Assembly (NCBI GenBank): GCA_947450015.1
Contig: CANFUB010000012.1
Coordinates: forward strand, 1-20,075
Reading direction: 5' to 3'
DNA from: Bacteroidota bacterium
Lineage (GTDB): Bacteria; Bacteroidota; Bacteroidia; NS11-12g; UBA955
DNA: 20,075 bases
The notes below the pieces were generated by a model, which did no database searches, was not told where the DNA came from, and worked only from the letters and a program-made list of their open reading frames with translations. The first letter of the stretch is position 1. Each line of letters starts with the position of its first letter. A program made the position numbers and the translations under genes. Shown here one piece after another: positions 1 to 7,125 of this stretch.

Positions 1-3000
1 AATTGATTAAATAGGTTGCGATACTTCCAAGTTTGTTTGCATTATCAATATAGGCATAGTTAAACGAGGTGGTCGACTGATTGGCCTTTTTAACATAAAG
101 TACCAAACTATCGGGTTTAAAATTTGGAATTTCATATCTGCTTGTTGTTGCATTCCAATAAATATAGGCTGGCGAAGCGACTGCGGGATTTGGAAAAAGC
201 AAACGGCCATTGTATACCAATACACCATTTGTTGCAGTATCAGGCAATGTGGTTAATGCTAACTTACCATTGGCACCAGAGTTGCCGCGGAATCTTCCAT
301 CCTCTAAATCGGAGCCTGACATTTTACCGGGCATTACATTGGTTGATGCTGAACTAACAGTGGTATCAGATGTTCCAGAAGCAGTATTTAAATTAATTAA
401 TTGCGTAAACCTTGAATTCCCTGAACTTCTATAGATAACTGAATCCGGATTGACTAAGAATGTTTTGTTGTGAGCAAAAGGTGTTCTTTCAATACCAAAA
501 TTAACATTGCTGATATTAGCAGTGGTAAATGTAACGGTTATGTTCCCATTTGCAGTACCTGATTCTATACCTGTTCCAGCGGCATTACTCGAACCAAACT
601 GTTCGCCAGTATTGGCATAATTCGTTGGCAAGCTTGCTGCAGGAGCAGTAGCACCAATGGCTACCGAAGATGTCGACAAACGGATGGTATATGAAGAAGA
701 GCGAACACCTGTTAACGTATATGTACCATTCGGATTTACGCGTGCGCTATCGATTACTAAACCTAAATTATTAACGAGGTAGGTATACAATTGTGTGCCT
801 GTATAAACACCCTTAGCAGTGCCATCGATGGCACCATTTACTAAACCATTTGCATCGTTAAAGATGGTTCCAGTAACATTTAATATACAACCAGAGGTTC
901 TTGCAAAAATAACTGCACGCGCGCTTGTATTACTGCAATTGGCATCCTTTATTTTTATTAAATAGGATCCAGGCTCTAAATTTAAAATTGTGAATGAATC
1001 TTTGTTGGTGGTGAATTGCGAATATGTATTGGTTGTTTCGTTGAACCAAAACACCTTATAGGGTGCGACACCGCCGGTGTAGGTAACCTTTAAACTATCC
1101 GTATTATTTCCAGAACAAATTGAATCAGAAGATTTGATGACTTTATCTCTTAGATTTACTTGAATATTGGGCACGGTATAGCCCGCATCAACATTGGGTG
1201 CCGCTAAAGGACCACCATTTTGACCCCAAACTAACACAAGGTTTTTTCCTTTTGTACCAGTATTATTCTTTCCTGACTTGGTCCATATATTGGCCCCATC
1301 GAGGGTACCAGTTGTAGAACCAATGGTAATGGTTTGAAAAGCATTAATAGCAATACCTGAATCACTTTTAGTTTCATTATAATTAATGCCCCCAATTGTT
1401 ACTATGGCATCTACTGCATCAACATCTGCATTAAACGACACCCTATCAGGTTTACCGTCACCATTTACATCCACATAAAGATAGGTAAAGCTATCTACCG
1501 TAATTAAAGCTTGTTCATCATTCTCGGTCCCGTAGCTCGCATTAAACGGGTCGCAACCAGCACCAATACTCATTAAAACCTGTGTCGTTAAATTCACGGT
1601 TGGTACTGGTGTAAAACCCCAATCGGAAGTGGCACTAGCGTGATCGACAGAGGTAATCATTGCAAATCCTGTAGTAGAACAATATCGGTAACCAAGGCCA
1701 GACAAATTCACGTCTTGAAAATTTGTTGACTTGGCATTCACCGTTAGTGTAGATGTAGCTCCAGCAGCTGTTGTTCTAGTTACAGTAATGGCAGAATTGG
1801 TAGGATTGTATAGAAACACCCGCATATTTTCTTGCGGTACAGCGGGCATATAATAACAAGTTGAAAATTGAGAATTAGGGAGCAATGAGTAGGTACGACC
1901 CTCATAGCCAACACCTGCTGTTTGAAAATCACCCGTCATAAAAGTTACCATGATGGGCTTATTGGCGCGAACGGTACCCCCTTGTTTAACTGAATCGACG
2001 ATAGAATTGAAGCGACTGTCTACATAACGCGTTTCACCTTCATCGAGGGTGTCGCGAATATCAATGGTTCCATTGGCATCTTTGTCGATTCGTATGATTG
2101 TATTGTTTTGACATGCCATGATTGATAGGCTCGCTATCTCGGTTGACACACCTCCACCTGTCGTATTTTGACCAACTGGAAATGTATAGAGTGTATCCCA
2201 TTTTTTTACAGCAGGAACTGCAGCACCCGAAACACTTACGGTACCAGCATTGCCCCAAGTAAATTTTGCTAAAGCACCAATGCCTCCAACGAAAATTTTA
2301 TCTTTCCCGTCGTAATCGATGGTTCCTTGAAGTGTTGCATCGCTTCCTGCGGCATTAGGATTGTAGGATACAGCGCCTGAGTGGCCCGAATTTAAAGTAT
2401 TAGAAAGTATTATTGCCTTACCTGCATCTAACAAGTCGGTTGGAAAACCAGGTGCAACACCATTGGTTAAATCGCCATCACCCCATACCAAGGTGGTCGA
2501 CTGTGAGGGTGATTTGATATTGGCTTCAAATCCATCTTCCCACTGGTCGTAGATAACAACTGCATCGCTCGAAACTGAAAGACCCGTATAAAACTGCATA
2601 TTATCGCCATTGGCGGATTTAATATCCTTTAAAAAATCCATGGCTTCATTTTCAGGGATGGGAATATAAAACAAGGTAGTGTCGCAATTTGACAAGGCTC
2701 TTAAAACCACAAGTGCCGTATCGCAAGTATTATCGGCAGTCGTATAATATTTTCTATCTGGTCCGGCATCGCAAACACGGTATGAAAAATAATCGACCCC
2801 TTCGAAATTGGCATTGGGTATATAGGTATAGTTACCGCTATTGGAAAGGGTTAAGGTTCCATTGGCCACATTCACATAACCTAAGGAATAAATGGCAGAA
2901 TCGCCATCATAATTAATATCATTATTAGACAATGAACCTTTCGCAGTACCTGGATTTAAAAACACACGGGTATCAGCAAATGCATTTACTGGATAAAAAC

Positions 3001-3556
3001 AGGTATGGGTGTAACGCACGCCATCAACATAAGCGCCACCAGCTGTAAGTGTTATTCTAACATAACGAAAACCCCCAGCTGGCACTGTGAAAGTTGCATA
3101 AGCCGAAGTGGCTGGTGCAGCAGCGGTACCAGTTAAATTACCCAAACTAGTAAAAGTAACATTGTCATTGGATATCTGAACTGTTGCAGTTGGCGTGCCA
3201 GAAATGCGCTGCCAGGCCACGGTGAATGTTGAACCTTGTGCAATCCATCTTTGCAAGTCAATGTTTAATGGAATAGTTGTACTTAAAGTTGCGGAATTGG
3301 CCGTAGATAGCACGCTTCCTGAGGCAAGAATAGTACCAACAGCATTTGCACTGTTGGCTGCACCTCCAGATGCGGAGAGGCCAAAACCTGTAGATGCAGT
3401 GGCCGAACCAAAGGGACAGGTTTGAGCAAGGAGAAGAGAAGGCAGTAGAAAAAACAAACCAATTACAATTGGTTTCAATTTTGAAAGTGGTGAATTCCAA
3501 ATACACCAACATTTCTTTAAGCCATACACGTATGGCTGTAAATAAAATAATTTCAT
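1..3556 (-). CDS. Giant secreted multidomain surface protein (partial, 3' end outside window)
   Basis: One frame stays open from an ATG at 3556 to the window edge (1185 complete codons), and motifs throughout stay in phase. A long N-terminus (residues 1-28) is followed by a hydrophobic core ending LLLAQ, so signal peptide cleavage near A44 is likely. Then come a beta-sandwich-like region (about 46-190), a cadherin/tandem-95-like domain (about 190-285, ending in a YTYIPN...GVDYFSY pattern), and a large region (about 289-795) with YDQWEDG and WGDGDLTNG motifs, a type I remembered from bacterial surface proteins and perhaps related to IgGFc-binding domains. That region carries Ca-loop-like stretches at D491 (DKDANGTIDIRD) and D696 (DVNGDGKPD). 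An SprB-like repeat (about 800-885, GGVAPYKVFW), an SdrD-B-like domain (about 890-1022) and an SDLEDG-containing segment near 1080 follow. A T9SS sorting domain is expected beyond the edge but not seen. Probable adhesin or surface-layer role; substrate unknown. Confidence 0.88.
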   Translation of the reverse strand, partial: MKLFYLQPYVYGLKKCWCIWNSPLSKLKPIVIGLFFLLPSLLLAQTCPFGSATASTGFGLSASGGAANSANAVGTILASGSVLSTANSATLSTTIPLNIDLQRWIAQGSTFTVAWQRISGTPTATVQISNDNVTFTSLGNLTGTAAAPATSAYATFTVPAGGFRYVRITLTAGGAYVDGVRYTHTCFYPVNAFADTRVFLNPGTAKGSLSNNDINYDGDSAIYSLGYVNVANGTLTLSNSGNYTYIPNANFEGVDYFSYRVCDAGPDRKYYTTADNTCDTALVVLRALSNCDTTLFYIPIPENEAMDFLKDIKSANGDNMQFYTGLSVSSDAVVIYDQWEDGFEANIKSPSQSTTLVWGDGDLTNGVAPGFPTDLLDAGKAIILSNTLNSGHSGAVSYNPNAAGSDATLQGTIDYDGKDKIFVGGIGALAKFTWGNAGTVSVSGAAVPAVKKWDTLYTFPVGQNTTGGGVSTEIASLSIMACQNNTIIRIDKDANGTIDIRDTLDEGETRYVDSRFNSIVDSVKQGGTVRANKPIMVTFMTGDFQTAGVGYEGRTYSLLPNSQFSTCYYMPAVPQENMRVFLYNPTNSAITVTRTTAAGATSTLTVNAKSTNFQDVNLSGLGYRYCSTTGFAMITSVDHASATSDWGFTPVPTVNLTTQVLMSIGAGCDPFNASYGTENDEQALITVDSFTYLYVDVNGDGKPDRVSFNADVDAVDAIVTIGGINYNETKSDSGIAINAFQTITIGSTTGTLDGANIWTKSGKNNTGTKGKNLVLVWGQNGGPLAAPNVDAGYTVPNIQVNLRDKVIKSSDSICSGNNTDSLKVTYTGGVAPYKVFWFNETTNTYSQFTTNKDSFTILNLEPGSYLIKIKDANCSNTSARAVIFARTSGCILNVTGTIFNDANGLVNGAIDGTAKGVYTGTQLYTYLVNNLGLVIDSARVNPNGTYTLTGVRSSSYTIRLSTSSVAIGATAPAASLPTNYANTGEQFGSSNAAGTGIESGTANGNITVTFTTANISNVNFGIERTPFAHNKTFLVNPDSVIYRSSGNSRFTQLINLNTASGTSDTTVSSASTNVMPGKMSGSDLEDGRFRGNSGANGKLALTTLPDTATNGVLVYNGRLLFPNPAVASPAYIYWNATTSRYEIPNFKPDSLVLYVKKANQSTTSFNYAYIDNANKLGSIATYLIN

Positions 3557-3663
3557 TTTAGCTGTATGTTAAAATTAAACAATTGAATTTCTACTTAAAA
3601 TAGAAACTGCACACAATTAATTTAATTTGGCAAAACAATATAAATAAAATGAATTAAATAGTC

Positions 3664-3704
3664 TACAGATATACACATAGGGCCTATGGTCCGCAAAGTC
3701 TGTA
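3664..3704. other. Nested inverted repeat upstream of the giant surface gene
   Basis: An outer arm TACAGA (3664-3669) pairs with TCTGTA (3699-3704). Inside lies an almost perfect dyad, CATAGG-G-CCTATG (3676-3688). It sits about 110-150 bp upstream of the giant gene's ATG and is not followed by a T-run on either strand, so it looks more like an operator or cruciform-type site than a terminator. No regulator family is recognised. Confidence 0.3.
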
Positions 3705-3778
3705 TATTTTAGAGAACACTCCTTTAAGATCCTCAATAAATGGCATAATAATGCAAAGAGAACCAAAGTGTTATAAAA

Positions 3779-3810
3779 CAAAAAAAGCCGAACCTAAAAA
3801 GGCTCGGCTT
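3779..3810 (-). terminator. Rho-independent terminator of the FKBP gene
   Basis: On the minus strand the arm AAGCCGAGCCT pairs with AGGTTCGGCTT across a TTTT loop (3785-3810). The stem is 11 bp with one G-U pair, and a run of T's follows directly. On the plus strand the wobble becomes an A-C mismatch, so the structure fits minus-strand transcription best. It starts 19 bp after the FKBP stop codon and isolates that gene from the giant surface gene. Confidence 0.85.
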
Positions 3811-3828
3811 CATTTTTAAAATAAATTA

Positions 3829-4524
3829 TTATTGTTTGATGCTTACTAACTCTAATTCAAAAATCAAAGTTTTGTATGGCTCCATCATCATTTCACCAGA
3901 ATAAGGATTTTGCATCCCTTGTTTACCATAGGCCAATTCGTAAGGAATAATAACCTCCGCTTTAGCACCAACATCAAGCATACTCAATGCTTCTAAGAAT
4001 CCTTTTACAGCACCACCATTCATAGCCGTTTTTAAAGGCTCTTTTCCAATACTGGAATCGAACAATTTGCCGTCAATAAATTTGCCTGTATAGTGCACAT
4101 AAACTGTATCCGTAATTGAAGGTTTCACGCCAGTACCTTTGCTTATGGATTTAAACAATAAACCAGAAGGTGTTACTGTGTAACCACCTTGCTTTTTCAT
4201 TTTTGCAATAAACGCTTCACCTTTTTTTCTTTCTTCACCATATTTGCATTCTGTAAGATAAGCCATGGCTACTTCACGCTCCATTTCTTTATCGATTAAA
4301 AGATTGCTATCACCATTTTTCATTACTTGCTCAACTACTGCTTTAAATACATCCCAATTTAATTCCTTTACGTTGTAAGTTTTAAGAATTCTACCAGTGT
4401 TGGCTCCAAATGCATAAGCAAATGAATCTTTTTGATTGGCTAATTTAACTTTACCAGGTTTAGATGAGTTGTTACAAGCAGAGAGTGTTACCACTGCTAA
4501 AACGATTAAAATAATTTGTTTCAT
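3829..4524 (-). CDS. FKBP-type peptidyl-prolyl isomerase lipoprotein (Mip/FkpA-like)
   Basis: This 231-aa protein begins with a short hydrophobic signal ending in a lipobox, L14-S-A-C17, so it should be lipidated and act in the periplasm or at the outer membrane. Residues about 28-112 resemble the helical N-terminal dimerisation domain of Mip/FkpA proteins (the YAFGANTG motif is typical). Residues about 117-229 are the FKBP catalytic domain, with VHYTG (Y145), LFDSS (F155, D156) and LAYG (Y199) matching active-site positions. The usual V-I-P-G-W stretch is replaced by A-V-K-G-F, so the pocket tryptophan is a phenylalanine. Expected role: cis-trans isomerisation at proline and folding help for exported proteins, which fits a neighbourhood rich in large secreted proteins. 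It is a single gene with its own terminator and a promoter-like box just upstream. Confidence 0.95.
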   Translation of the reverse strand: MKQIILIVLAVVTLSACNNSSKPGKVKLANQKDSFAYAFGANTGRILKTYNVKELNWDVFKAVVEQVMKNGDSNLLIDKEMEREVAMAYLTECKYGEERKKGEAFIAKMKKQGGYTVTPSGLLFKSISKGTGVKPSITDTVYVHYTGKFIDGKLFDSSIGKEPLKTAMNGGAVKGFLEALSMLDVGAKAEVIIPYELAYGKQGMQNPYSGEMMMEPYKTLIFELELVSIKQ

Positions 4525-4540
4525 TTTTATAAAATTGGTG

Positions 4541-4548
4541 CAAATGTA
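4541..4548 (-). promoter_or_regulatory. Candidate -7 promoter box for the FKBP gene
   Basis: The minus strand reads TACATTTG, an exact match to the Bacteroidetes -7 consensus TAnnTTTG, ending 16 nt before the FKBP ATG. No clear -33 TTTG lies at the usual distance. In AT-rich DNA this box can occur by chance. If used, the leader would be very short. Confidence 0.4.
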
Positions 4549-4654
4549 ATGATAATAAATTTGAATTACTATGCGATTTTAGTCTAGTTGAATTTGTGTT
4601 CGATAAAAAACGCAACCTTTTAAACTGCTCGACGTCTAAAATAAAAAACTACTT

Positions 4655-4744
4655 ATGAAAAAGATAAAACAACACCAGCAACTTAGCAATATTAGACGTT
4701 TGCATTTCGCCTTTGGCCTTTGCTTCTTTTGTTGGCAAAATTAG
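4655..4744 (+). CDS. Possible 29-aa peptide (doubtful)
   Basis: An ATG-to-TAG frame of 29 codons encodes a basic N-terminus (MKKIKQHQQL) followed by a hydrophobic, Cys/Phe-rich tail (LCFFCWQN). It lies antisense to the flanking genes in an intergenic gap and has no Shine-Dalgarno site. The pattern resembles a tiny leader or membrane peptide, but such short frames arise readily by chance. No family is recognised. Confidence 0.12.
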   Translation: MKKIKQHQQLSNIRRLHFAFGLCFFCWQN

Positions 4745-4792
4745 TTATTGGTTAATTGTTAATCGTTATTAAGGGAAATACATAACGGCCCA

Positions 4793-4840
4793 TAATAACT
4801 TAATAACCTAATAACTCAATAACTCAATAACCTAATAACT
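4793..4840. repeat. 8-bp tandem repeat, six copies, consensus YAATAACY
   Basis: Six back-to-back 8-bp units fill 4793-4840 without a gap: TAATAACT, TAATAACC, TAATAACT, CAATAACT, CAATAACC, TAATAACT. Only the first and last bases vary, and always between C and T. The array ends exactly at the dehydrogenase stop codon (TGA, 4841-4843 on the minus strand). An exact inverted copy (AGTTATTG) lies at 4743-4750 and a near copy (CGTTATTA) at 4764-4771, so the region could fold. Confidence 0.85.
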
Positions 4841-5644
4841 TCAACTAAATGGGCTATCCTTTTCTTTGGCTACTGTATTGTAGACCAACTTATCGAGTAA
4901 ACGCGGAAAAAATTTACTTAAGAAATGTGTTGCCTTGCCTTGGAAGGTGAGGAATAAATAATTCTTTTTGCGGTCCACAGCCTTGAAAATTTCTGCAGCT
5001 ACCTCTTCAGGTTGCATCAATTTACTTTCATCAAAGGGACTTTCAGTTTGTTGTTGACCGCCTTTGTTTAAGGCCGTATTACGGATATTTGAAGCGGTGT
5101 AACCCGGACAGGCTATCAATACATTTAACCCTGTTTTTCTATTTTCAATTCGCAAAGATTCTAAAAAACCATGCATTGCAAACTTTGATGCAGAATACCC
5201 TGTGCGGGCTGGCAGTCCTTTTATGCCTGCTATTGAAGAAACGCCAACAACTGTTCCTTTGGATTTTAGGAGATAAGGCATGGCGTATCTGGTGCAATAA
5301 ACAGTGCCCCAAAAATTAATGGCCATTACGGCTTCAATCACAGATAAATCGCAATCTGCAAACAAAGCACGCATGCTAATACCAGCATTGTTAATTAGTA
5401 AATCGAGTTGACCAAAATGTGCGATGGTTTCATTCACCAAACGCTCGCAATCTGCTTTGTTACTAACATCGCAAACTACCACATGGGTGGCACCACCAAT
5501 TGAATCGCAATGGGCTTTTACAGCGTTAAGTCTATCTAAACTGCGCGCAGCAATTACAATATTATAATGTTTTGCTGCCGCAGTATAAGCTAAAGCTTCG
5601 CCTATGCCCGAAGAAGCACCTGTAATTATAACGGTCTTGGTCAT
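4841..5644 (-). CDS. Short-chain dehydrogenase/reductase (classical SDR)
   Basis: With the start at the ATG at 5644 this is a 267-aa NAD(P)-dependent oxidoreductase. The Rossmann cofactor motif TGASSGIG is at residues 8-15, a basic R34 follows the second strand (AARS, suggesting NADP preference), NNAG is at 85-88, and the catalytic residues are N110, S137, Y150 and K154 (YSASK). Length and motif order match classical SDRs of the 11-beta-HSD1/DHRS7B-like type; the substrate cannot be told. The frame also opens at an ATG at 5710, but that would add 22 residues before the cofactor fold and run inside the upstream thioredoxin-fold gene, so 5644 is preferred. The upstream gene stops at 5646-5648, leaving one base (TAA-A-ATG), which indicates translational coupling and one operon. 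Confidence 0.94.
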   Translation of the reverse strand: MTKTVIITGASSGIGEALAYTAAAKHYNIVIAARSLDRLNAVKAHCDSIGGATHVVVCDVSNKADCERLVNETIAHFGQLDLLINNAGISMRALFADCDLSVIEAVMAINFWGTVYCTRYAMPYLLKSKGTVVGVSSIAGIKGLPARTGYSASKFAMHGFLESLRIENRKTGLNVLIACPGYTASNIRNTALNKGGQQQTESPFDESKLMQPEEVAAEIFKAVDRKKNYLFLTFQGKATHFLSKFFPRLLDKLVYNTVAKEKDSPFS

Positions 5645-5645
5645 T

Positions 5646-6176
5646 TTATTTTTTCCAGATAATGTCGCAACCTGGTCCTGGCATTTCAGGATAATCGATA
5701 TCAACGCCATCTAAGCAATATTCAATCGCATCTTCTAAGTAGGCCATCATCACTTGGGTATCATTTTCCCAATTGTCATCAACAATTCCTTTGTAAACTA
5801 ATTCGCGTTTAGAATTGAATAAAAACACTTCTGGTGTTTTTTCTGCACCCAATGCTTTAACAGTCGATTGTTCGCTGTCTTTAAGATATACGAAATTCTC
5901 GTGGTTGTATTTTTTTAATAAACTTGCCATCTGAGCTGTAGATTCTTCTGGCGCTTGTGTTTCATCGTTTGCATTGATAGCGATAACAGCTAAACTATCT
6001 TCTTCGTACTGGTCGTTTAATTTTAAAATTCTTTTCCAATAAGCCTCAGAATATTTACAGTTGTTACTCATTACCACAATACAAAGTGCATATTTATCGG
6101 CAAATGCAAAATTGCTGAACCATTCGCCATTGGCGGCTTGTAGCTTAAAATTCGAAAGTTTATCTCCTATCTTCAT
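5646..6176 (-). CDS. Thioredoxin-fold redoxin lacking CxxC
   Basis: This 176-aa protein has the layout of AhpC/TSA-like redoxins: a GDKLSNFKL start, a strand followed by SNNCKYSEAYW (C40), an AVIAINAND strand, and a cis-Pro motif TPEVFLF (P115). It has no CxxC: in C40-KYS the second position expected to be Cys is Ser. The C-terminus GPGC-DIIWKK (C170) matches the GC-x-IKW ending that I recall in a cytosolic thioredoxin-family group, so C40 and C170 may form the redox pair; this is inference. There is no signal peptide, so it is likely cytoplasmic. It is the first gene of a two-gene unit with the SDR. C32 and C154 are the only other cysteines. Likely a thiol peroxidase or reductase relative; the exact reaction is unknown. 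Confidence 0.85.
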   Translation of the reverse strand: MKIGDKLSNFKLQAANGEWFSNFAFADKYALCIVVMSNNCKYSEAYWKRILKLNDQYEEDSLAVIAINANDETQAPEESTAQMASLLKKYNHENFVYLKDSEQSTVKALGAEKTPEVFLFNSKRELVYKGIVDDNWENDTQVMMAYLEDAIEYCLDGVDIDYPEMPGPGCDIIWKK

Positions 6177-6245
6177 GTGACTTAATAATATTAGGCGAAT
6201 ATCTTAAAAATAGTTTATTTTGTTAGCATAAAATTTAAATAAAGT

Positions 6246-6620
6246 ATGACTGTTCAAAAAACCACCCTTGTCATTGGCGCTTCGGAAAATCCGGAAAGAT
6301 ATTCTAATAAAGCGATACAGTTATTGAACCAATACAAGCACCCTGTTTTGGCCTTGGGTTTGCGCAATGGGATGGTAGGATCAACTAGCATTGTTAAGGA
6401 CATTAATGCATTTAAAGGGCTACCAATTGACACTGTAACGCTTTATATCAACCCACGTTTACAAGAGGACCATTATACTGCTATCCTGGATTTAAAGCCA
6501 AAAAGGGTCATTTTTAACCCTGGTACAGAAAACATAGCCTTTGAAGACTTATTAAATGCGAACGGAATTTTAACTGAAGAGGCGTGTACGCTCGTTTTAT
6601 TAAAAACCGGTCAATACTAA
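6246..6620 (+). CDS. CoA-binding domain protein (YccU-like)
   Basis: A 124-aa protein made of a single CoA-binding Rossmann domain (CoA_binding_2 family, as in YccU). The nucleotide-binding loop is near the N-terminus (VIGASENPERYSNKA, residues 9-23), and the family's RVIFNPGTEN motif is at about 88-97. The length is typical for these one-domain proteins. The family binds CoA or a related nucleotide, but its physiological role is not settled. It is divergent from the redoxin/SDR pair across a 69-bp gap, has no clear Shine-Dalgarno site, and is closed by the hairpin at 6642-6662. A seven-base near-match to the -7 box (TATTTTG) lies upstream; too weak to call a promoter. Confidence 0.9.
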   Translation: MTVQKTTLVIGASENPERYSNKAIQLLNQYKHPVLALGLRNGMVGSTSIVKDINAFKGLPIDTVTLYINPRLQEDHYTAILDLKPKRVIFNPGTENIAFEDLLNANGILTEEACTLVLLKTGQY

Positions 6621-6637
6621 AACCGTCTAAAATGCCA

Positions 6638-6667
6638 AAAACCGTACTCTTTTGGAATACGGCTTTT
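6638..6667. terminator. Bidirectional-looking terminator after the CoA-binding gene
   Basis: CCGTACTC (6642-6649) and GAATACGG (6655-6662) form an 8-bp stem around a 5-nt loop. As plus-strand RNA one pair is an A-C mismatch and the tail is CTTTT. As minus-strand RNA that pair becomes G-U and the tail is a run of five T's. It therefore ends the CoA-binding gene (22 nt after its stop) and could also stop transcripts arriving from the protease gene. Confidence 0.7.
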
Positions 6668-7125
6668 GACAAAAACTAAAACTATGAAAACACAAGGGCA
6701 AAATTAGTAAAGTTTTTTACATAAAATATATTATTTGCAATTATTTAACAGCAAAAAAACAAAACCATAGTATTTAACTGATTTTCAATTGATTAAATTC
6801 AAATAAATTAATTAAAAAACAATGAATTTATTTTAACAAAAATCGAAAAAACAAAAAGTACTTTTATAAAAGAATCTTCTGAAACGCTTTAGTATCAACG
6901 GCTACAAATCATTTTTAATTAAAAATCTTTCAAAATGACTAATTCTTAATAATTGCCATTTTTGAGTGCTTATACCTAAAAAAACGACATCTCTAGAAAA
7001 TTGAAGAATAGAAAGGATTTCGAAACCATCGCTTGGGTATTTATACTCAGTTGATTTTTCGAAAAAAAGACAAGGCATAGCAATGATTTCAGCTAAAATT
7101 TATCTAAAAAAAAACAATAGAAAAC
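6663..7125. other. 463-bp AT-rich intergenic gap
   Basis: Very AT-rich sequence between the converging CoA-binding and protease genes. It holds a perfect 16-bp palindrome ATTTTTAATTAAAAAT (6911-6926), a minus-strand TAATTTTG box (6699-6706), and a 58-aa minus-strand frame at 6902-7078. I see no RNA gene, no strong hairpin and no other convincing reading frame. Confidence 0.5.
6902..7078 (-). CDS. Possible 58-aa small protein or gene remnant
   Basis: From ATG 7078 to TAG 6902 the minus strand encodes 58 residues with mixed, protein-like composition (charged N-terminal third, then GFEILSILQF and DVVFLGIS stretches). The frame is open for seven codons upstream of the ATG and continues 22 codons past the stop before another stop, so it may be the remnant of a longer gene. 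It starts 47 bp after the protease stop. No family, ribosome site or promoter is recognised, and chance is a real alternative in such AT-rich DNA. Confidence 0.2.
   Translation of the reverse strand: MPCLFFEKSTEYKYPSDGFEILSILQFSRDVVFLGISTQKWQLLRISHFERFLIKNDL

Larger units (their letters stand above)
4525..4840. other. 316-bp intergenic region with repeats, no firm gene
   Basis: The gap between the FKBP and dehydrogenase genes holds a candidate promoter (4541-4548), a 29-aa plus-strand reading frame (4655-4744), an 8-bp inverted repeat ACGTCTAA (4632-4639) with TTAGACGT (4692-4699), a second promoter-like TAATTTTG on the minus strand (4736-4743), and the tandem repeat at 4793-4840. I see no tRNA-like or known riboswitch structure. 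Confidence 0.6.

Noticed and set aside
2061..2916. Short open frames on both strands in the first 3.5 kb
   Set aside because: The continuous 1185-codon minus-strand frame with in-phase domain motifs explains this DNA.
4793..4840. CRISPR array
   Set aside because: The units are 8 bp and contiguous with no spacers; this is a simple tandem repeat.
5645..5710. Upstream ATG giving the SDR 22 extra N-terminal residues
   Set aside because: The extension lies wholly inside the coupled redoxin gene and precedes the cofactor-binding strand that normally opens the protein; ATG 5644 directly after TAA fits better.
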